In this document: positions 7,614 to 15,960 of the stretch, in pieces
How the letters are laid out: each line of letters opens with the position of its first letter
Numbering within the stretch: the stretch's first letter is position 1
DNA from: Spirosoma sp.
GTDB lineage: Bacteria; Bacteroidota; Bacteroidia; Cytophagales; Spirosomataceae
DNA length: 42,266 bases
Direction: 5' to 3'
Assembly (NCBI GenBank): GCA_014377625.1
Contig: JACMPG010000255.1
Span: forward strand, 1 to 42,266
The notes under the pieces: generated by a model
What the model was told of the DNA's origin: nothing
Databases searched by the model: none
Seen by the model: only the letters and a program-made list of their open reading frames with translations
Made by a program: the position numbers and the translations under genes

Positions 7614-8714
7614 ATTTGGTGCGCTGAACTGCCGGTCGGCAATGTAGGCGGTATCGGTGAGGGTGTTGAGGAAAGCGATAATCTGCTGCTTTTCTGGATC
7701 GGTGAGCAACACACCGGGTTTGCCGTTCTGGCGCAGGACCGGGTCGAGTTCCGGCACCTCCTGCATGGTAGTATAATGATTCAGCACATCGTTGAGGGTC
7801 CAGAACCGGCCATCGTGCATGTAGGGCGGAGTACGGGCCACGTTGCGCAGACTTGGCACTTTGAATTTGAATTTATCTTCAGTTCGCAGGGTAATGCCGT
7901 ACCGCCCCACGTCCTGATTGAGAACACGGCTCAGGCCGTTGTTCCGGAACGACTGGTCAGTGAATAACTCACCGGCGTGGCAACTGCTGCACTTTTGCTG
8001 AAACAGGTTTAGCCCAGCCAGCTCATCTGAGGTCAACTGCCCCCCTGCTTCTTTGCGAGCGTGTTTATCGTACCGACTGTTGGCCGACACCATTGTCAGC
8101 ATAAACTGCGACAAACTCTTTAAAAACCGCGCCGTCGTAACCGAGTCCGACCCAAAAGCCGACTGGAACAGGGGCCGGTATTTGGCCGATTGCCGCACTG
8201 CGTTCAACAAATTGGGCATGGAATGGGCCATCTCAACCGGATTTTCGATGGGCGCTATCGGTAGTAAGTCAAGGTCCGCTACCCCCCCGTCCCAGAAAAA
8301 GTTTTTGTAAAACGCCAGATTCTGCAAGCCGAGGTTATTACGAGTGCCAATCTTGTCATTCACGCCATGACTCAGGGCGTGGTCGGGGTGAGCAAAAGCG
8401 GCTGGCTGCTGATGGCAGAAGGCACAACTGACCGTTCCGTTCACCGAGAGCATATCGTCGTAAAATAGTGTCCGGCCCAGCGCAACACCCTCCAGCGTCA
8501 GCGGATTATTGGCAAAGTTATAAACAGGGTCAGGAAAATTGGTGGGCTTTTTCCAGGGGTAGGGCGTCGTCTGGTACACAACTGGTGGCTTCATATCGGG
8601 TTTGCCCGGCACCGGTGCGGGCGTCACCACCTCGCTCCCACCCGACTGGCACGATGCCACCACACCGAACAACGCGGCACTGAGCAGGAAACCGATGAGT
8701 TGAAGCTGTTTCAT
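7611..8714 (-). CDS. Di-heme cytochrome c peroxidase/MauG family lipoprotein (MbnH-like)
   Basis: A 367-residue lipoprotein (Cys22 after a hydrophobic signal). Two c-type heme sites are present: CAFCH (97-101) and CSSCH (242-246). Between them lie GTRNNLGLQNL and FFWDGG (139-144), typical of the MauG/CcpA superfamily. Known members either reduce peroxide or, like MauG and MbnH, oxidise a partner protein through high-valent heme. The gene starts only 2 bases after the stop of an MbnP-like gene, the same pairing as in methanobactin-linked operons, where MbnH converts a Trp of MbnP to kynurenine to build a copper site. A plain cytochrome c peroxidase is the alternative; pairing makes the MbnH role more likely. 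Confidence 0.85.
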   Translation of the reverse strand: MKQLQLIGFLLSAALFGVVASCQSGGSEVVTPAPVPGKPDMKPPVVYQTTPYPWKKPTNFPDPVYNFANNPLTLEGVALGRTLFYDDMLSVNGTVSCAFCHQQPAAFAHPDHALSHGVNDKIGTRNNLGLQNLAFYKNFFWDGGVADLDLLPIAPIENPVEMAHSMPNLLNAVRQSAKYRPLFQSAFGSDSVTTARFLKSLSQFMLTMVSANSRYDKHARKEAGGQLTSDELAGLNLFQQKCSSCHAGELFTDQSFRNNGLSRVLNQDVGRYGITLRTEDKFKFKVPSLRNVARTPPYMHDGRFWTLNDVLNHYTTMQEVPELDPVLRQNGKPGVLLTDPEKQQIIAFLNTLTDTAYIADRQFSAPN

Positions 8715-8716
8715 AG

Positions 8717-9547
8717 TCAGTCCGTAACTGCCGTTTTTAGTCCTTTGTACGAAAACATACCGGCGTAGTTTTTGGCCACCGTAGCGGAAAACGGCGAGAT
8801 CATTACTTCAGGATACGCTTTGATACTGATGGGTGTTGTTCCGTCAAAAATCGTCAGCACGTCGGCCTGTATCTGCACCGCTGGCTGGCGGAATGGATCA
8901 ACCTGCGCTACGTCAGCACCGAAGGACACCGTGATGGTTTTCAGATTATTAATCGTTTTGGTATCGCGCCCGCCGAAATAGCCAATGTGGTAGCGAAAGT
9001 TGCCCCTGCCCGTAGCATCGCGGGGCGCGCTGGGCGAGGTGCCTTCGAGTTTCATAAAAATATACCCCGAATTCCACGACCAGTACATGCCGTTGGCCCC
9101 CGTATGGTCAACTGCCGGGTCGAGCGCGCCCGTCCGTTTGCTGATATCTGCCGTACTGCGCAGACTATCGACCCCCAGCACGAACGAAACGGCTTTATAA
9201 CTACCCTCCGGTACGTTGTTGAGCGTGATTTTCTGCGTGGCCGGGTCTGTCTGGCGAATCAGAAAATAGCTGCTGTCCTGCGGCACCACGTAAGCCGAGC
9301 CATCGGTACGGATAAGCCGGATATTGCTCACGAAGTAGTTGAAATTCGTGGGTGTAAACGACTCGCCCGATGCATTTTTATACGCAACAGTCCCCAGTTG
9401 CAGCGGCTGAGTACCAACTACGTTGCTAAAGTCCAGCCCGAATTTGGCTGGTGGCCTGGCCGCTTCGGGATCGTTGGTATTGCAGGCCAGAAACCCCGCC
9501 AGCAGCGCAGCGGTGAGCAGGGAGAGAGACAGGAATAAACGGCGCAT
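8717..9547 (-). CDS. MbnP family copper-binding lipoprotein
   Basis: A 276-residue protein with a signal peptide ending in a probable lipobox (GFLAC, Cys22). Residues about 35-240 match the MbnP family; the signature GMYWSWNSGYIFMKLEG lies at 153-169 and holds two Trp (156, 158) that are candidates for oxidation. In studied MbnP, one Trp is converted to kynurenine by the partner di-heme enzyme and the site binds Cu(I). Conserved His-containing HTGANGMYW and FRYHIGYFGG segments could add ligands. Two bases separate it from the di-heme gene. The protein should sit in the outer membrane facing periplasm or surface. Which Trp is modified is not known here. Confidence 0.85.
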   Translation of the reverse strand: MRRLFLSLSLLTAALLAGFLACNTNDPEAARPPAKFGLDFSNVVGTQPLQLGTVAYKNASGESFTPTNFNYFVSNIRLIRTDGSAYVVPQDSSYFLIRQTDPATQKITLNNVPEGSYKAVSFVLGVDSLRSTADISKRTGALDPAVDHTGANGMYWSWNSGYIFMKLEGTSPSAPRDATGRGNFRYHIGYFGGRDTKTINNLKTITVSFGADVAQVDPFRQPAVQIQADVLTIFDGTTPISIKAYPEVMISPFSATVAKNYAGMFSYKGLKTAVTD

Positions 9548-9573
9548 GTACGATCTGGTTTACTGGTTTAGTA

Positions 9574-9609
9574 AAACCTGTCAGGTCTCCAAAAAGACCT
9601 GACAGGTTT
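9574..9609. repeat. Perfect inverted repeat, AACCTGTCAGGTC family
   Basis: Arms AAACCTGTCAGGTC / GACCTGACAGGTTT (14 bases, perfect) around TCCAAAAA, in the 73-base gap between the small membrane protein gene and mbnP-like gene. The motif is of a kind repeated between genes in Bacteroidota. It could act as an attenuator or RNA stabiliser inside the cluster. Confidence 0.75.
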
Positions 9610-9620
9610 AGAGATAATAG

Positions 9621-9824
9621 TCAATCGAATTTACCCCGCCCGTACATCGTAATGGCCGTGGCAATGCAGGCACTGATAATCATCAGGAATAACCACACCA
9701 GCGCGTTACTTGCGCTGAATGGTTTCTGAAAAAGCTCGTTAACTAGTCCGGCAATGGTACCGAAGAAAACACCGATCACACCGATGTAAATAAACTGAAC
9801 AACAGGCGGTAAGCGTCGAAACAT
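9621..9824 (-). CDS. Small two-helix membrane protein
   Basis: A 67-residue protein with two hydrophobic segments (about 8-28 and 41-61) joined by a short polar loop with NELFQKPFS, ending in YGRGKFD. I do not recognise a family. It lies between the TonB receptor and the mbnP-like gene on the same strand, with 102 bases upstream and a perfect hairpin downstream, so it may have its own transcript. Its ATG start at 9824 and compact membrane design support a real gene. A role in the cluster is only suggested by position. Confidence 0.6.
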   Translation of the reverse strand: MFRRLPPVVQFIYIGVIGVFFGTIAGLVNELFQKPFSASNALVWLFLMIISACIATAITMYGRGKFD

Positions 9825-9926
9825 AAACGATCAGACTTTGTCTATTTTCAACGAACAGCCAGCAAAAATCGTTAGTGGTATCCCGTTTTTTTCTGCCAGC
9901 CAGAGCGGAAACGTAACATGCCTAAT

Positions 9927-12329
9927 CTAAAGCTTGAACTGAAGCGTTACGTAGTAGTTGCGGATGTCGGCGGGGAGGATGCCGGGGCCGGGGTAGCCAT
10001 CGGCCCGGCGGGTGAAGTATTTGGCGTTGGCCAGGTTGTTGACGCCCGAATACAGCGTAAACTGCCGCCAGTTATAGCTTGCACTCAGATCCATGACCGA
10101 GAATGCCGGAATGGCCCCATCAACGGCGGTGGGCGTTTGCTCGGTGTTGGTTGCATCGGAATATTGCTTCGTCTGGAAAGCAAACTGGTACGTTACGTTA
10201 AACCGCTGATTGCCCGTACTCAGACCGGTACGCAGCAAAACGGGCGGTACGTTCTCAACCAGTTTATTAGCGATGGCAGTGTTCTGCGTATTGACGTACC
10301 GGGCATTGATCAGCGACAGACTCGTGTAAAGGTTTAGCTTGTAGGGCGATTTGCCGCGCGTAATGGCCCGTAGAATATCGCCGTCGAGCAGAAATTCGAT
10401 ACCGAGGTTACGGCTGTCCGATACGTTGGTACGCAGCCGGTAGGTCATAAAGCTACTATCGGTCGTGAAAATGGAGCCAATCCTATCGTTGTATTTGAGA
10501 TAAAACAGGCTCACATCGGCGTAGAGCCAGTTTTTGTACGTACCGCGCACCCCCAAGTCGATGTTGAAGCCGGTTTCGTCTTTCAGGTTGGGGTCCACCC
10601 GCGCGTTGGTATTGACCACCCGGATGTCGTTAAAGTTAATGGACCGGTAGTTTTGCGAGATGTTGGCGTAGAACTCGGCCCCCTGCCCAAACTTCCGGCT
10701 GGCCCCGATACCCAGTAGCATAAACGTGCGGGGGTTGGCGCGGGTCTCGAAAATCTGCTCGTTGGCAATGAATTTGTTTTCCTTGAAATAATACCCGTCC
10801 GCTTTGGTGTTGATAAACTCGAACCGCGCGCCCGGTGTGATGCTCCAGTTTTTGCCCAGCCGGAAGATGTTCTCCGCAAAAACCGCCACGTTGTTCCCCG
10901 GAAACCGGAAACTGGATTTATTAGGCTGGGCATCGAGAAAGGCAAAATCCGGCCCGTCGTTGTTGTTGCCGTCGCCCTGTTTCCGAGTGGTCAGGCCCTT
11001 GTAAAGTCTGGCTCCAATCAGGAAGGTGTTGTCGGGCTGACCGAGCAGCCTGTACTGATGAATGAACCGGAATTCGCTGCCAAAATTATTGTAACGGTCG
11101 GCCATGTAATCACGGTTTACGCCCAAGTCAGGCCGGTTTATGTAGGTCAGCGCACCAATGGCTTCGCGCCCACCCTGCAACGTATAAGTACGCCAGTTGA
11201 TGCGGGTATTTTTGGCGAAGGCGTAATCCAGATTGAAGCTGATTAGATTCCAGTCCACCTTAAACCAGTTTCTGGCCCGCACTGACACCGATGGGTCATC
11301 GGCAAACTGCGCGTCGGTCAGGCCACCGGGCTGCTGAGCCAGGTAGGTCATGCGGGTGTACTGGCCGGTTAGTTTGAGTTTCGGGCTGACCTCGTAGCTT
11401 AGGTGAACATAGCCGTTTTGCTGGTCGAACTGGCTGTTGGGTCGCCAGCTATCGCCCCGCTTGTACTGAAAAAAGGCGTAGTAGTTGAGTTTACCCTTTG
11501 CCACCGTTCCGCCCACGCTGTTGAAGGAGTTGACGAAGCCGAACGAGCCGCCGGTCTGCCGAAGGGTCAGCTCGATGGGTTTATTGCGCGGCCCTTCGCG
11601 CATGACGAAATTAACCAGCCCGCCAAACTGCGGACCGTACTGCAAACTGGCTGCGCCCCGCACAATTTCAATTTTACTAAGGGCCTCTGCCGAAGGCGTA
11701 TAATAGCTTTCGGGATAACCCAGTGCATCGGCACTGATGTCGTAACCGTTTTGGCGGATGTTGAAGTTGGACGAGCGGTTGGGACTCAACCCGCGCCCAC
11801 CAATACCGAGCTGCAAGCCACCCCGGTCGTATTCCCAGATGTTGAGGCCGGGGATGCGGGCGTAAATCTGGCGGCTGTTATTGGTGGCCAGGTTAGCGTT
11901 CAGATTTTTGACATTGATAAGTTCCGTCTTTTTGCTGGCGTAAATCGACGTACCCAGCACGTCGCTGAGTTTGCCCGATACGTCGGTGGTCTGACCAACC
12001 ACCGTCACTTCATTGATGAGAACCCCGCCCGCTTCTTCGAGCCGAATATCGAGTTTTAGGCCCGCATTGGCAACGGTAACCGTATCGACTCGGGGTTTAT
12101 AGCCCAGCGAACTCACTTCGAGCCGGTACTGTCCCGGCGTGATGTTACCAAACCGGAAAAAGCCGTTGTCGTTGCTGATTTCCACCGCGTCTGCCGGGTA
12201 CAGCCGCACCACCGCCCCCGGAATGGCTTCGGTACCATCGCGGACGGTGCCTTCTACAAACAGCGTCTGACCAGTCGCCAGCAACGTGGATAGACAAAAA
12301 AGTGACAGGTAAATAATTCGCCAGATCAT
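9927..12329 (-). CDS. TonB-dependent outer-membrane receptor with carboxypeptidase-like N-terminal domain
   Basis: An 800-residue receptor: signal peptide (1-21), a carboxypeptidase D regulatory-like beta domain (about 24-100, with GYKPRVDTV), plug domain (about 115-245, with IEIVRGAASLQYGPQFGGLVNF), then a 22-strand type barrel ending in YYVTLQFKL with terminal aromatic/hydrophobic residues. The style resembles FecA-like siderophore receptors. It would import a metal complex using TonB-ExbBD energy (not in the window). The gene starts 2 bases after the HTTM gene stop, so translation is likely coupled. Substrate is not readable; the imelysin partner suggests iron, the MbnP pair copper. Confidence 0.92.
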   Translation of the reverse strand: MIWRIIYLSLFCLSTLLATGQTLFVEGTVRDGTEAIPGAVVRLYPADAVEISNDNGFFRFGNITPGQYRLEVSSLGYKPRVDTVTVANAGLKLDIRLEEAGGVLINEVTVVGQTTDVSGKLSDVLGTSIYASKKTELINVKNLNANLATNNSRQIYARIPGLNIWEYDRGGLQLGIGGRGLSPNRSSNFNIRQNGYDISADALGYPESYYTPSAEALSKIEIVRGAASLQYGPQFGGLVNFVMREGPRNKPIELTLRQTGGSFGFVNSFNSVGGTVAKGKLNYYAFFQYKRGDSWRPNSQFDQQNGYVHLSYEVSPKLKLTGQYTRMTYLAQQPGGLTDAQFADDPSVSVRARNWFKVDWNLISFNLDYAFAKNTRINWRTYTLQGGREAIGALTYINRPDLGVNRDYMADRYNNFGSEFRFIHQYRLLGQPDNTFLIGARLYKGLTTRKQGDGNNNDGPDFAFLDAQPNKSSFRFPGNNVAVFAENIFRLGKNWSITPGARFEFINTKADGYYFKENKFIANEQIFETRANPRTFMLLGIGASRKFGQGAEFYANISQNYRSINFNDIRVVNTNARVDPNLKDETGFNIDLGVRGTYKNWLYADVSLFYLKYNDRIGSIFTTDSSFMTYRLRTNVSDSRNLGIEFLLDGDILRAITRGKSPYKLNLYTSLSLINARYVNTQNTAIANKLVENVPPVLLRTGLSTGNQRFNVTYQFAFQTKQYSDATNTEQTPTAVDGAIPAFSVMDLSASYNWRQFTLYSGVNNLANAKYFTRRADGYPGPGILPADIRNYYVTLQFKL

Positions 12330-12331
12330 AA

Positions 12332-13666
12332 TCAGTTGGTATCAAAAGGCAGTACCCAGTCGTAGGGTCGCCAGCTTAGTTTTTTAGCCGCCAGATTCAC
12401 CGTCGAATCGACAAACAGCCGCGACGGTTCGCCGTTAAGCGTTACGTATACCTCGGCATACACCTTTGGCCCGGCCACACCTTTGGCTTTGAATTGGTCA
12501 GCTACGTAGTGGGCATATTTTAAAATCAAATCGGGCTGACTACTCATCATTTTCTCCTGCAAGGGCGTCAGGTACTGCCCGTTATCGACCGTCCAGGATT
12601 TTTTACCGGTCTGGTCTTTGACCGTAAAATAGGCCGCACCGGCTTTTTCCATGAGCATCACGCGCCACGAAAAGCGGTAGCCCTGTTCGGTCCAGAACAG
12701 CTTGCCCGGATACAGCAGGTAGCGTATGGGCACTAGGAGCTGTACACAGACATACACCACCACCAGCCCAGCAGCAACGTTCCTGTACCAGAACTGGTAC
12801 GGCTCAGCGGGTAACGCAACTTGCCTGAAGGGCAGAAACGACAGCAGCTTCTGATGAAATTCGCCCGAAAAGAAAATCAGGCTGCTGGCAATCATAACGT
12901 AGGGAAACATACCGATGGCCGGAAAAAACAGGGCTGTGGCGGCATGGAACAGCAGGACGAATCCGTAGGCGGTGGGGCGGGTTTTACGGTTCAGCAGGAA
13001 GAAGACAATGAACAAATCGTAGCCCGCCCCAAACCACGAGAACAGATACGCCACCCAGTCGTCGTACATAAACGACCCCACAATGGGCAGGTGGCTTTTA
13101 GACGGCAGCCAGGTTTTCATCGGTTCGGCCCGCAGCAGCCAGTCGGCGTTGAGTTTGGCCAGCCCGGCAAAGACGTAGACCAGTGCCATCTGAAACCGCA
13201 GAATGCCGATGGTCCAGCGCGGCACCCGCAGCCGGGGTTTGATGAATCCGAAATACGCATCGAGCGAGTAATAGCGGTTGGCAGGTAACCAGACCAACAG
13301 AAACGCCACCAGGCTGATGAAGTAGTAATGGTTGAGGTAGGTTGTTACGTCGATCAGCTCTACGTAGGTGAACCCGAGGAAAAAAATAACGATGGCCGGG
13401 CGATAGAACAGCCCCAGTGTTACCAGCAACGCGCAGCTAATCAGCACGAAAACCAGCAGGTACATCCCGGTATCGCCCAGGGGTTGCACCCACTCAAAGC
13501 CCCAGTACGTGAAATGAAACGGGGGCGTAACGTACAAAGCCGTAATCCAGCCCCGCCACCAGAACCGAATCAGACTACCCAGCATCAGCAGCCCGAACGT
13601 AATCCTGAACGTGACCAACGGGGCAATGGAAACCGACCGATTACTGCCGAATTCCTTAATCACCAT
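12332..13666 (-). CDS. HTTM domain (vitamin K-dependent gamma-carboxylase-like) membrane protein
   Basis: A 444-residue protein with many hydrophobic helices in the first 310 residues and a soluble C-terminal region (about 345-444). The helical part has LRFQMALVYVFAGLAKLNADWL and FGLLMLGSLIRFWW, typical of the HTTM domain of vitamin K-dependent gamma-carboxylase relatives. The animal enzyme carboxylates glutamate; bacterial HTTM proteins mostly lack a proven reaction. The ATG at 13666 (MVIKEFG) overlaps the imelysin gene by 11 bases; a longer start at 13708 would overlap more. It sits between imelysin and TonB receptor genes, so a role in modifying or assembling a metal-uptake protein is plausible but unproven. 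Confidence 0.82.
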   Translation of the reverse strand: MVIKEFGSNRSVSIAPLVTFRITFGLLMLGSLIRFWWRGWITALYVTPPFHFTYWGFEWVQPLGDTGMYLLVFVLISCALLVTLGLFYRPAIVIFFLGFTYVELIDVTTYLNHYYFISLVAFLLVWLPANRYYSLDAYFGFIKPRLRVPRWTIGILRFQMALVYVFAGLAKLNADWLLRAEPMKTWLPSKSHLPIVGSFMYDDWVAYLFSWFGAGYDLFIVFFLLNRKTRPTAYGFVLLFHAATALFFPAIGMFPYVMIASSLIFFSGEFHQKLLSFLPFRQVALPAEPYQFWYRNVAAGLVVVYVCVQLLVPIRYLLYPGKLFWTEQGYRFSWRVMLMEKAGAAYFTVKDQTGKKSWTVDNGQYLTPLQEKMMSSQPDLILKYAHYVADQFKAKGVAGPKVYAEVYVTLNGEPSRLFVDSTVNLAAKKLSWRPYDWVLPFDTN

Positions 13667-14741
13667 CGTTATCCATGTACGTAATCTGCACCGATGTGGC
13701 CGACGCAACGTCGGTTTTTATCAGCGTCAGCAATTTCTGCACCTGACGGTACGCTTCTTCCACCTGCGCAGGATTTTTAGCGAACGACTCGGACATGGGC
13801 TGCGGAATGGCGTTAAGGGCGCTGATGGCCACATCGAACTGGGCCGACACCTGATTGGCCAGGGCTTCTTTTTTCAGCAGCACCAAATAATCCGCGATGC
13901 CGTTGCCGGAACCGCCGACGTAGTAATTTTTCAGATTGGTCAGGTTAGCCACGGCCAGTTCTTTGGTCAGCCCCGAGTAATAGCCTTCGCATTTGTCGGC
14001 AAAGACGATATTGTTGGAGCGTTTGCCAAAGGGCCAGCCAATGCGCGGGCCTTTCATCGCGTCGAGCTCGTAGGCAAACTGATTGACCAGAAACGCAATA
14101 GAACTGCCCACATCGGTTTTGAGCGAGGTCTCGAACGACGCACGGTACGGCCCGTTCCACTGCGCAGCCGTATTGCTCACCAGCGTTTTCATCCGGGCCA
14201 TCACATCACGCACGTATTTTTTCCGGGCCGGGGAATCGGTTCCCGAAAACTTTCCAACGGCATTGGGCGCGAACAGCAGATAATCCAGGGCCGGAAATCC
14301 CTGAATGCTGTCGCTGACAACGGGCTGATCGAACCGGTAGTTGCCCGACGCAATACCCCGCTCGATTTGAGACGTAGCGGGCGGAAACGTGTTGATATAA
14401 TTGTTCAATAACAGGGCGGACGCCGGACCGAAATACACAGCCGACGTAGCCTGGTAACTCAGGTAAGCCGCTTTGTAGGCAGGTTTGGCAGCGTCTAAGG
14501 TGGTTGCCGACGGATTATCCAGAAACCCGTTTACCTGCGTTTCCAGCGTTGTCAGTTTAGCAGACAGATCGGCGTAGGCCGGAATAATGAGGTTGCCCGC
14601 ATAATTGGTAAGCATGCCGGTTTTAAAAGCATCATTACCCGACGGCGCGGGGTCGGTCGTGCCTTTGTTTTCGGTACAGGCGTAAAAAACGGCACCGGTC
14701 AGGATGGTGGCTACGGCCAGAGTAATGCGGGGAAATTTCAT
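13656..14741 (-). CDS. Imelysin family lipoprotein (IrpA/insulin-cleaving metalloprotease-like)
   Basis: A 361-residue protein with signal peptide and lipobox Cys22 (VFYAC). It contains the imelysin helical bundle: YKAAYLSYQATSAVYFGPA and the region QGFPALDYLLF (147-157), which corresponds to the GxHxxE motif but here reads G-F-P-A-L-D, lacking the His. Imelysin proteins are iron-regulated, periplasmic or outer membrane, and are linked to iron uptake; classical peptidase activity is doubtful with this motif. The ATG at 14741 is used; a start at 14804 would translate part of a palindromic repeat. It overlaps the HTTM gene by 11 bases. Confidence 0.88.
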   Translation of the reverse strand: MKFPRITLAVATILTGAVFYACTENKGTTDPAPSGNDAFKTGMLTNYAGNLIIPAYADLSAKLTTLETQVNGFLDNPSATTLDAAKPAYKAAYLSYQATSAVYFGPASALLLNNYINTFPPATSQIERGIASGNYRFDQPVVSDSIQGFPALDYLLFAPNAVGKFSGTDSPARKKYVRDVMARMKTLVSNTAAQWNGPYRASFETSLKTDVGSSIAFLVNQFAYELDAMKGPRIGWPFGKRSNNIVFADKCEGYYSGLTKELAVANLTNLKNYYVGGSGNGIADYLVLLKKEALANQVSAQFDVAISALNAIPQPMSESFAKNPAQVEEAYRQVQKLLTLIKTDVASATSVQITYMDNDGD

Positions 14742-14766
14742 GCTGATAGTGAGTTTTGATACTGGC

Positions 14767-14847
14767 TTTGTCATGCTGAGGAAGGAAGCATCTCGCTGTA
14801 GCAAAACTCTCTCTACAACGAGATGCTTCCTTCCTCAGCATGACAAA
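14767..14847. repeat. Long palindromic repeat with perfect 29-base arms
   Basis: Left arm 14767-14795 starts TTTGTCATGCTGAGGAAGG; the right arm 14819-14847 is its exact reverse complement. The centre adds TGTAG/CTACA, leaving an 11-base loop. It begins one base after the DUF4856 stop and ends 26 bases before the imelysin ATG. The TGTCATGCTGAGG-AAGCATCTCG pattern is a widespread Bacteroidota intergenic repeat. Inside an operon, it would make a very stable RNA hairpin and could lower or process downstream message. Confidence 0.85.
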
Positions 14848-15960
14848 CTATGGTTGTAATTGTCCATACGCGCCGGTCAGAATAGCCTGAGCCTGCTTCA
14901 GTTTGGCATTGGTAGCATCTTCGGCCAGCACATAGTAACTGGTGTTCATAATCGAGACCAGCGTCTGGTAATTGGCAGCGGTCAGTTTGCTATTGGCGGG
15001 CCGGTATTTCAGAGCCGCCACAAACCCGGCCCCTTCTGACAGACCATGAAACTTAGCATCGATGGCCGTCTGGGTTTGTGGATTCGTTACGTAGTAATAA
15101 GCCGACGCGGCCAACGCCTTTTCGAGGTATTCTTTGATGGTGATGATAGCAGCATCGCGGACCGCGTAGTCTTTGGCTGTAATGGCAGCCCGGCCCGTGC
15201 GGAATGCCTCAAACACCCGGCCACCGGCCTGGATGTAATTGCCCCGTTCGGCAAAGTAACCGCCAAGGGCCAGCGGACGATCGGCTTTTACGGGTGTGGT
15301 GCCGTAATTATAGGTCACATCATAGTCCATTGGGATGCCAACGTAGCCGAAGGCAAGGTCCCAGTTGTGTTCCATTTCGGTGCCTTTACCCGCAATAACC
15401 ATCGTATTGTTGCTGGCGGGAATTTTATCGAGGAGGGCGTTTATATTGGCCAGTATCAGCCCGCCCATCAGCCCTTTGGCCACGATTTGGTTGTATTCAA
15501 CGCCGTTGCTATTGAACAGACGGGTATCAATCCTGCCCGGTACCCCTTTCGAGGCCGCCGTTTTGTTGAATTTGCTGATATAAACCGTAGAGTCGGCCAG
15601 CGTTTTGAACAGACCAGCGTCGGTTACTTTACCGGAGAGGTTATAGCCCAGTCCGTTCAGGTCGGTGAAAGAATACGGAACATTGCTGGCCAGTTCGGGC
15701 GTGAAGGCGTTATTAGTGTTATTCCAGAGGTAGTTGACCGTATCCGCGCTTAATACCCGCGTATTGCTTTTACCCAGGTAGGTCTGAAACCCCTGCCACA
15801 TGCCGATTCGCGTGGCCGATTCTTTGTAGTCAACATTGGTGAAGGCGTACGTTGCCGGTACGGTATAGGCCTTGACAGGATCAGGCTCAACAATGCTGCT
15901 GTCGGTACAGGAAATAAGCAGGGCAGCAAATGAAAGGGCTACGTAGTAAGAGGTCTTCAT
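14848..15960 (-). CDS. DUF4856 domain lipoprotein
   Basis: A 370-residue lipoprotein (LLISC, Cys18). Residues about 30-365 match the DUF4856 family; the landmark motifs are TEMEHNWDLAFGYVG (about 194-208) and FHGLSEGAGFVAALKY near residue 305. The acidic/His residues of the EMEHNWD motif resemble a metal-binding patch. The family is largely restricted to Bacteroidota and often neighbours imelysin genes; its function is unknown. It is the first gene of the minus-strand cluster, with a TAnnTTTG promoter element 30 bases upstream. Confidence 0.82.
   Translation of the reverse strand: MKTSYYVALSFAALLISCTDSSIVEPDPVKAYTVPATYAFTNVDYKESATRIGMWQGFQTYLGKSNTRVLSADTVNYLWNNTNNAFTPELASNVPYSFTDLNGLGYNLSGKVTDAGLFKTLADSTVYISKFNKTAASKGVPGRIDTRLFNSNGVEYNQIVAKGLMGGLILANINALLDKIPASNNTMVIAGKGTEMEHNWDLAFGYVGIPMDYDVTYNYGTTPVKADRPLALGGYFAERGNYIQAGGRVFEAFRTGRAAITAKDYAVRDAAIITIKEYLEKALAASAYYYVTNPQTQTAIDAKFHGLSEGAGFVAALKYRPANSKLTAANYQTLVSIMNTSYYVLAEDATNAKLKQAQAILTGAYGQLQP

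Noticed and set aside
7611-8714. Methanobactin operon
   Set aside because: Although MbnP and MbnH-like genes are present, no precursor peptide or MbnB/MbnC-like gene is seen in the window.
11403-12059. Plus-strand open frame of 218 codons opposite the TonB receptor
   Set aside because: It is antisense to a well-supported gene, and its composition reflects the codon use of that gene.
13611-14411. Plus-strand open frame of 266 codons opposite imelysin
   Set aside because: Antisense to a clear imelysin gene; no domain features.
14742-14804. Longer start for imelysin
   Set aside because: It would translate part of the palindromic repeat and bury the signal peptide.
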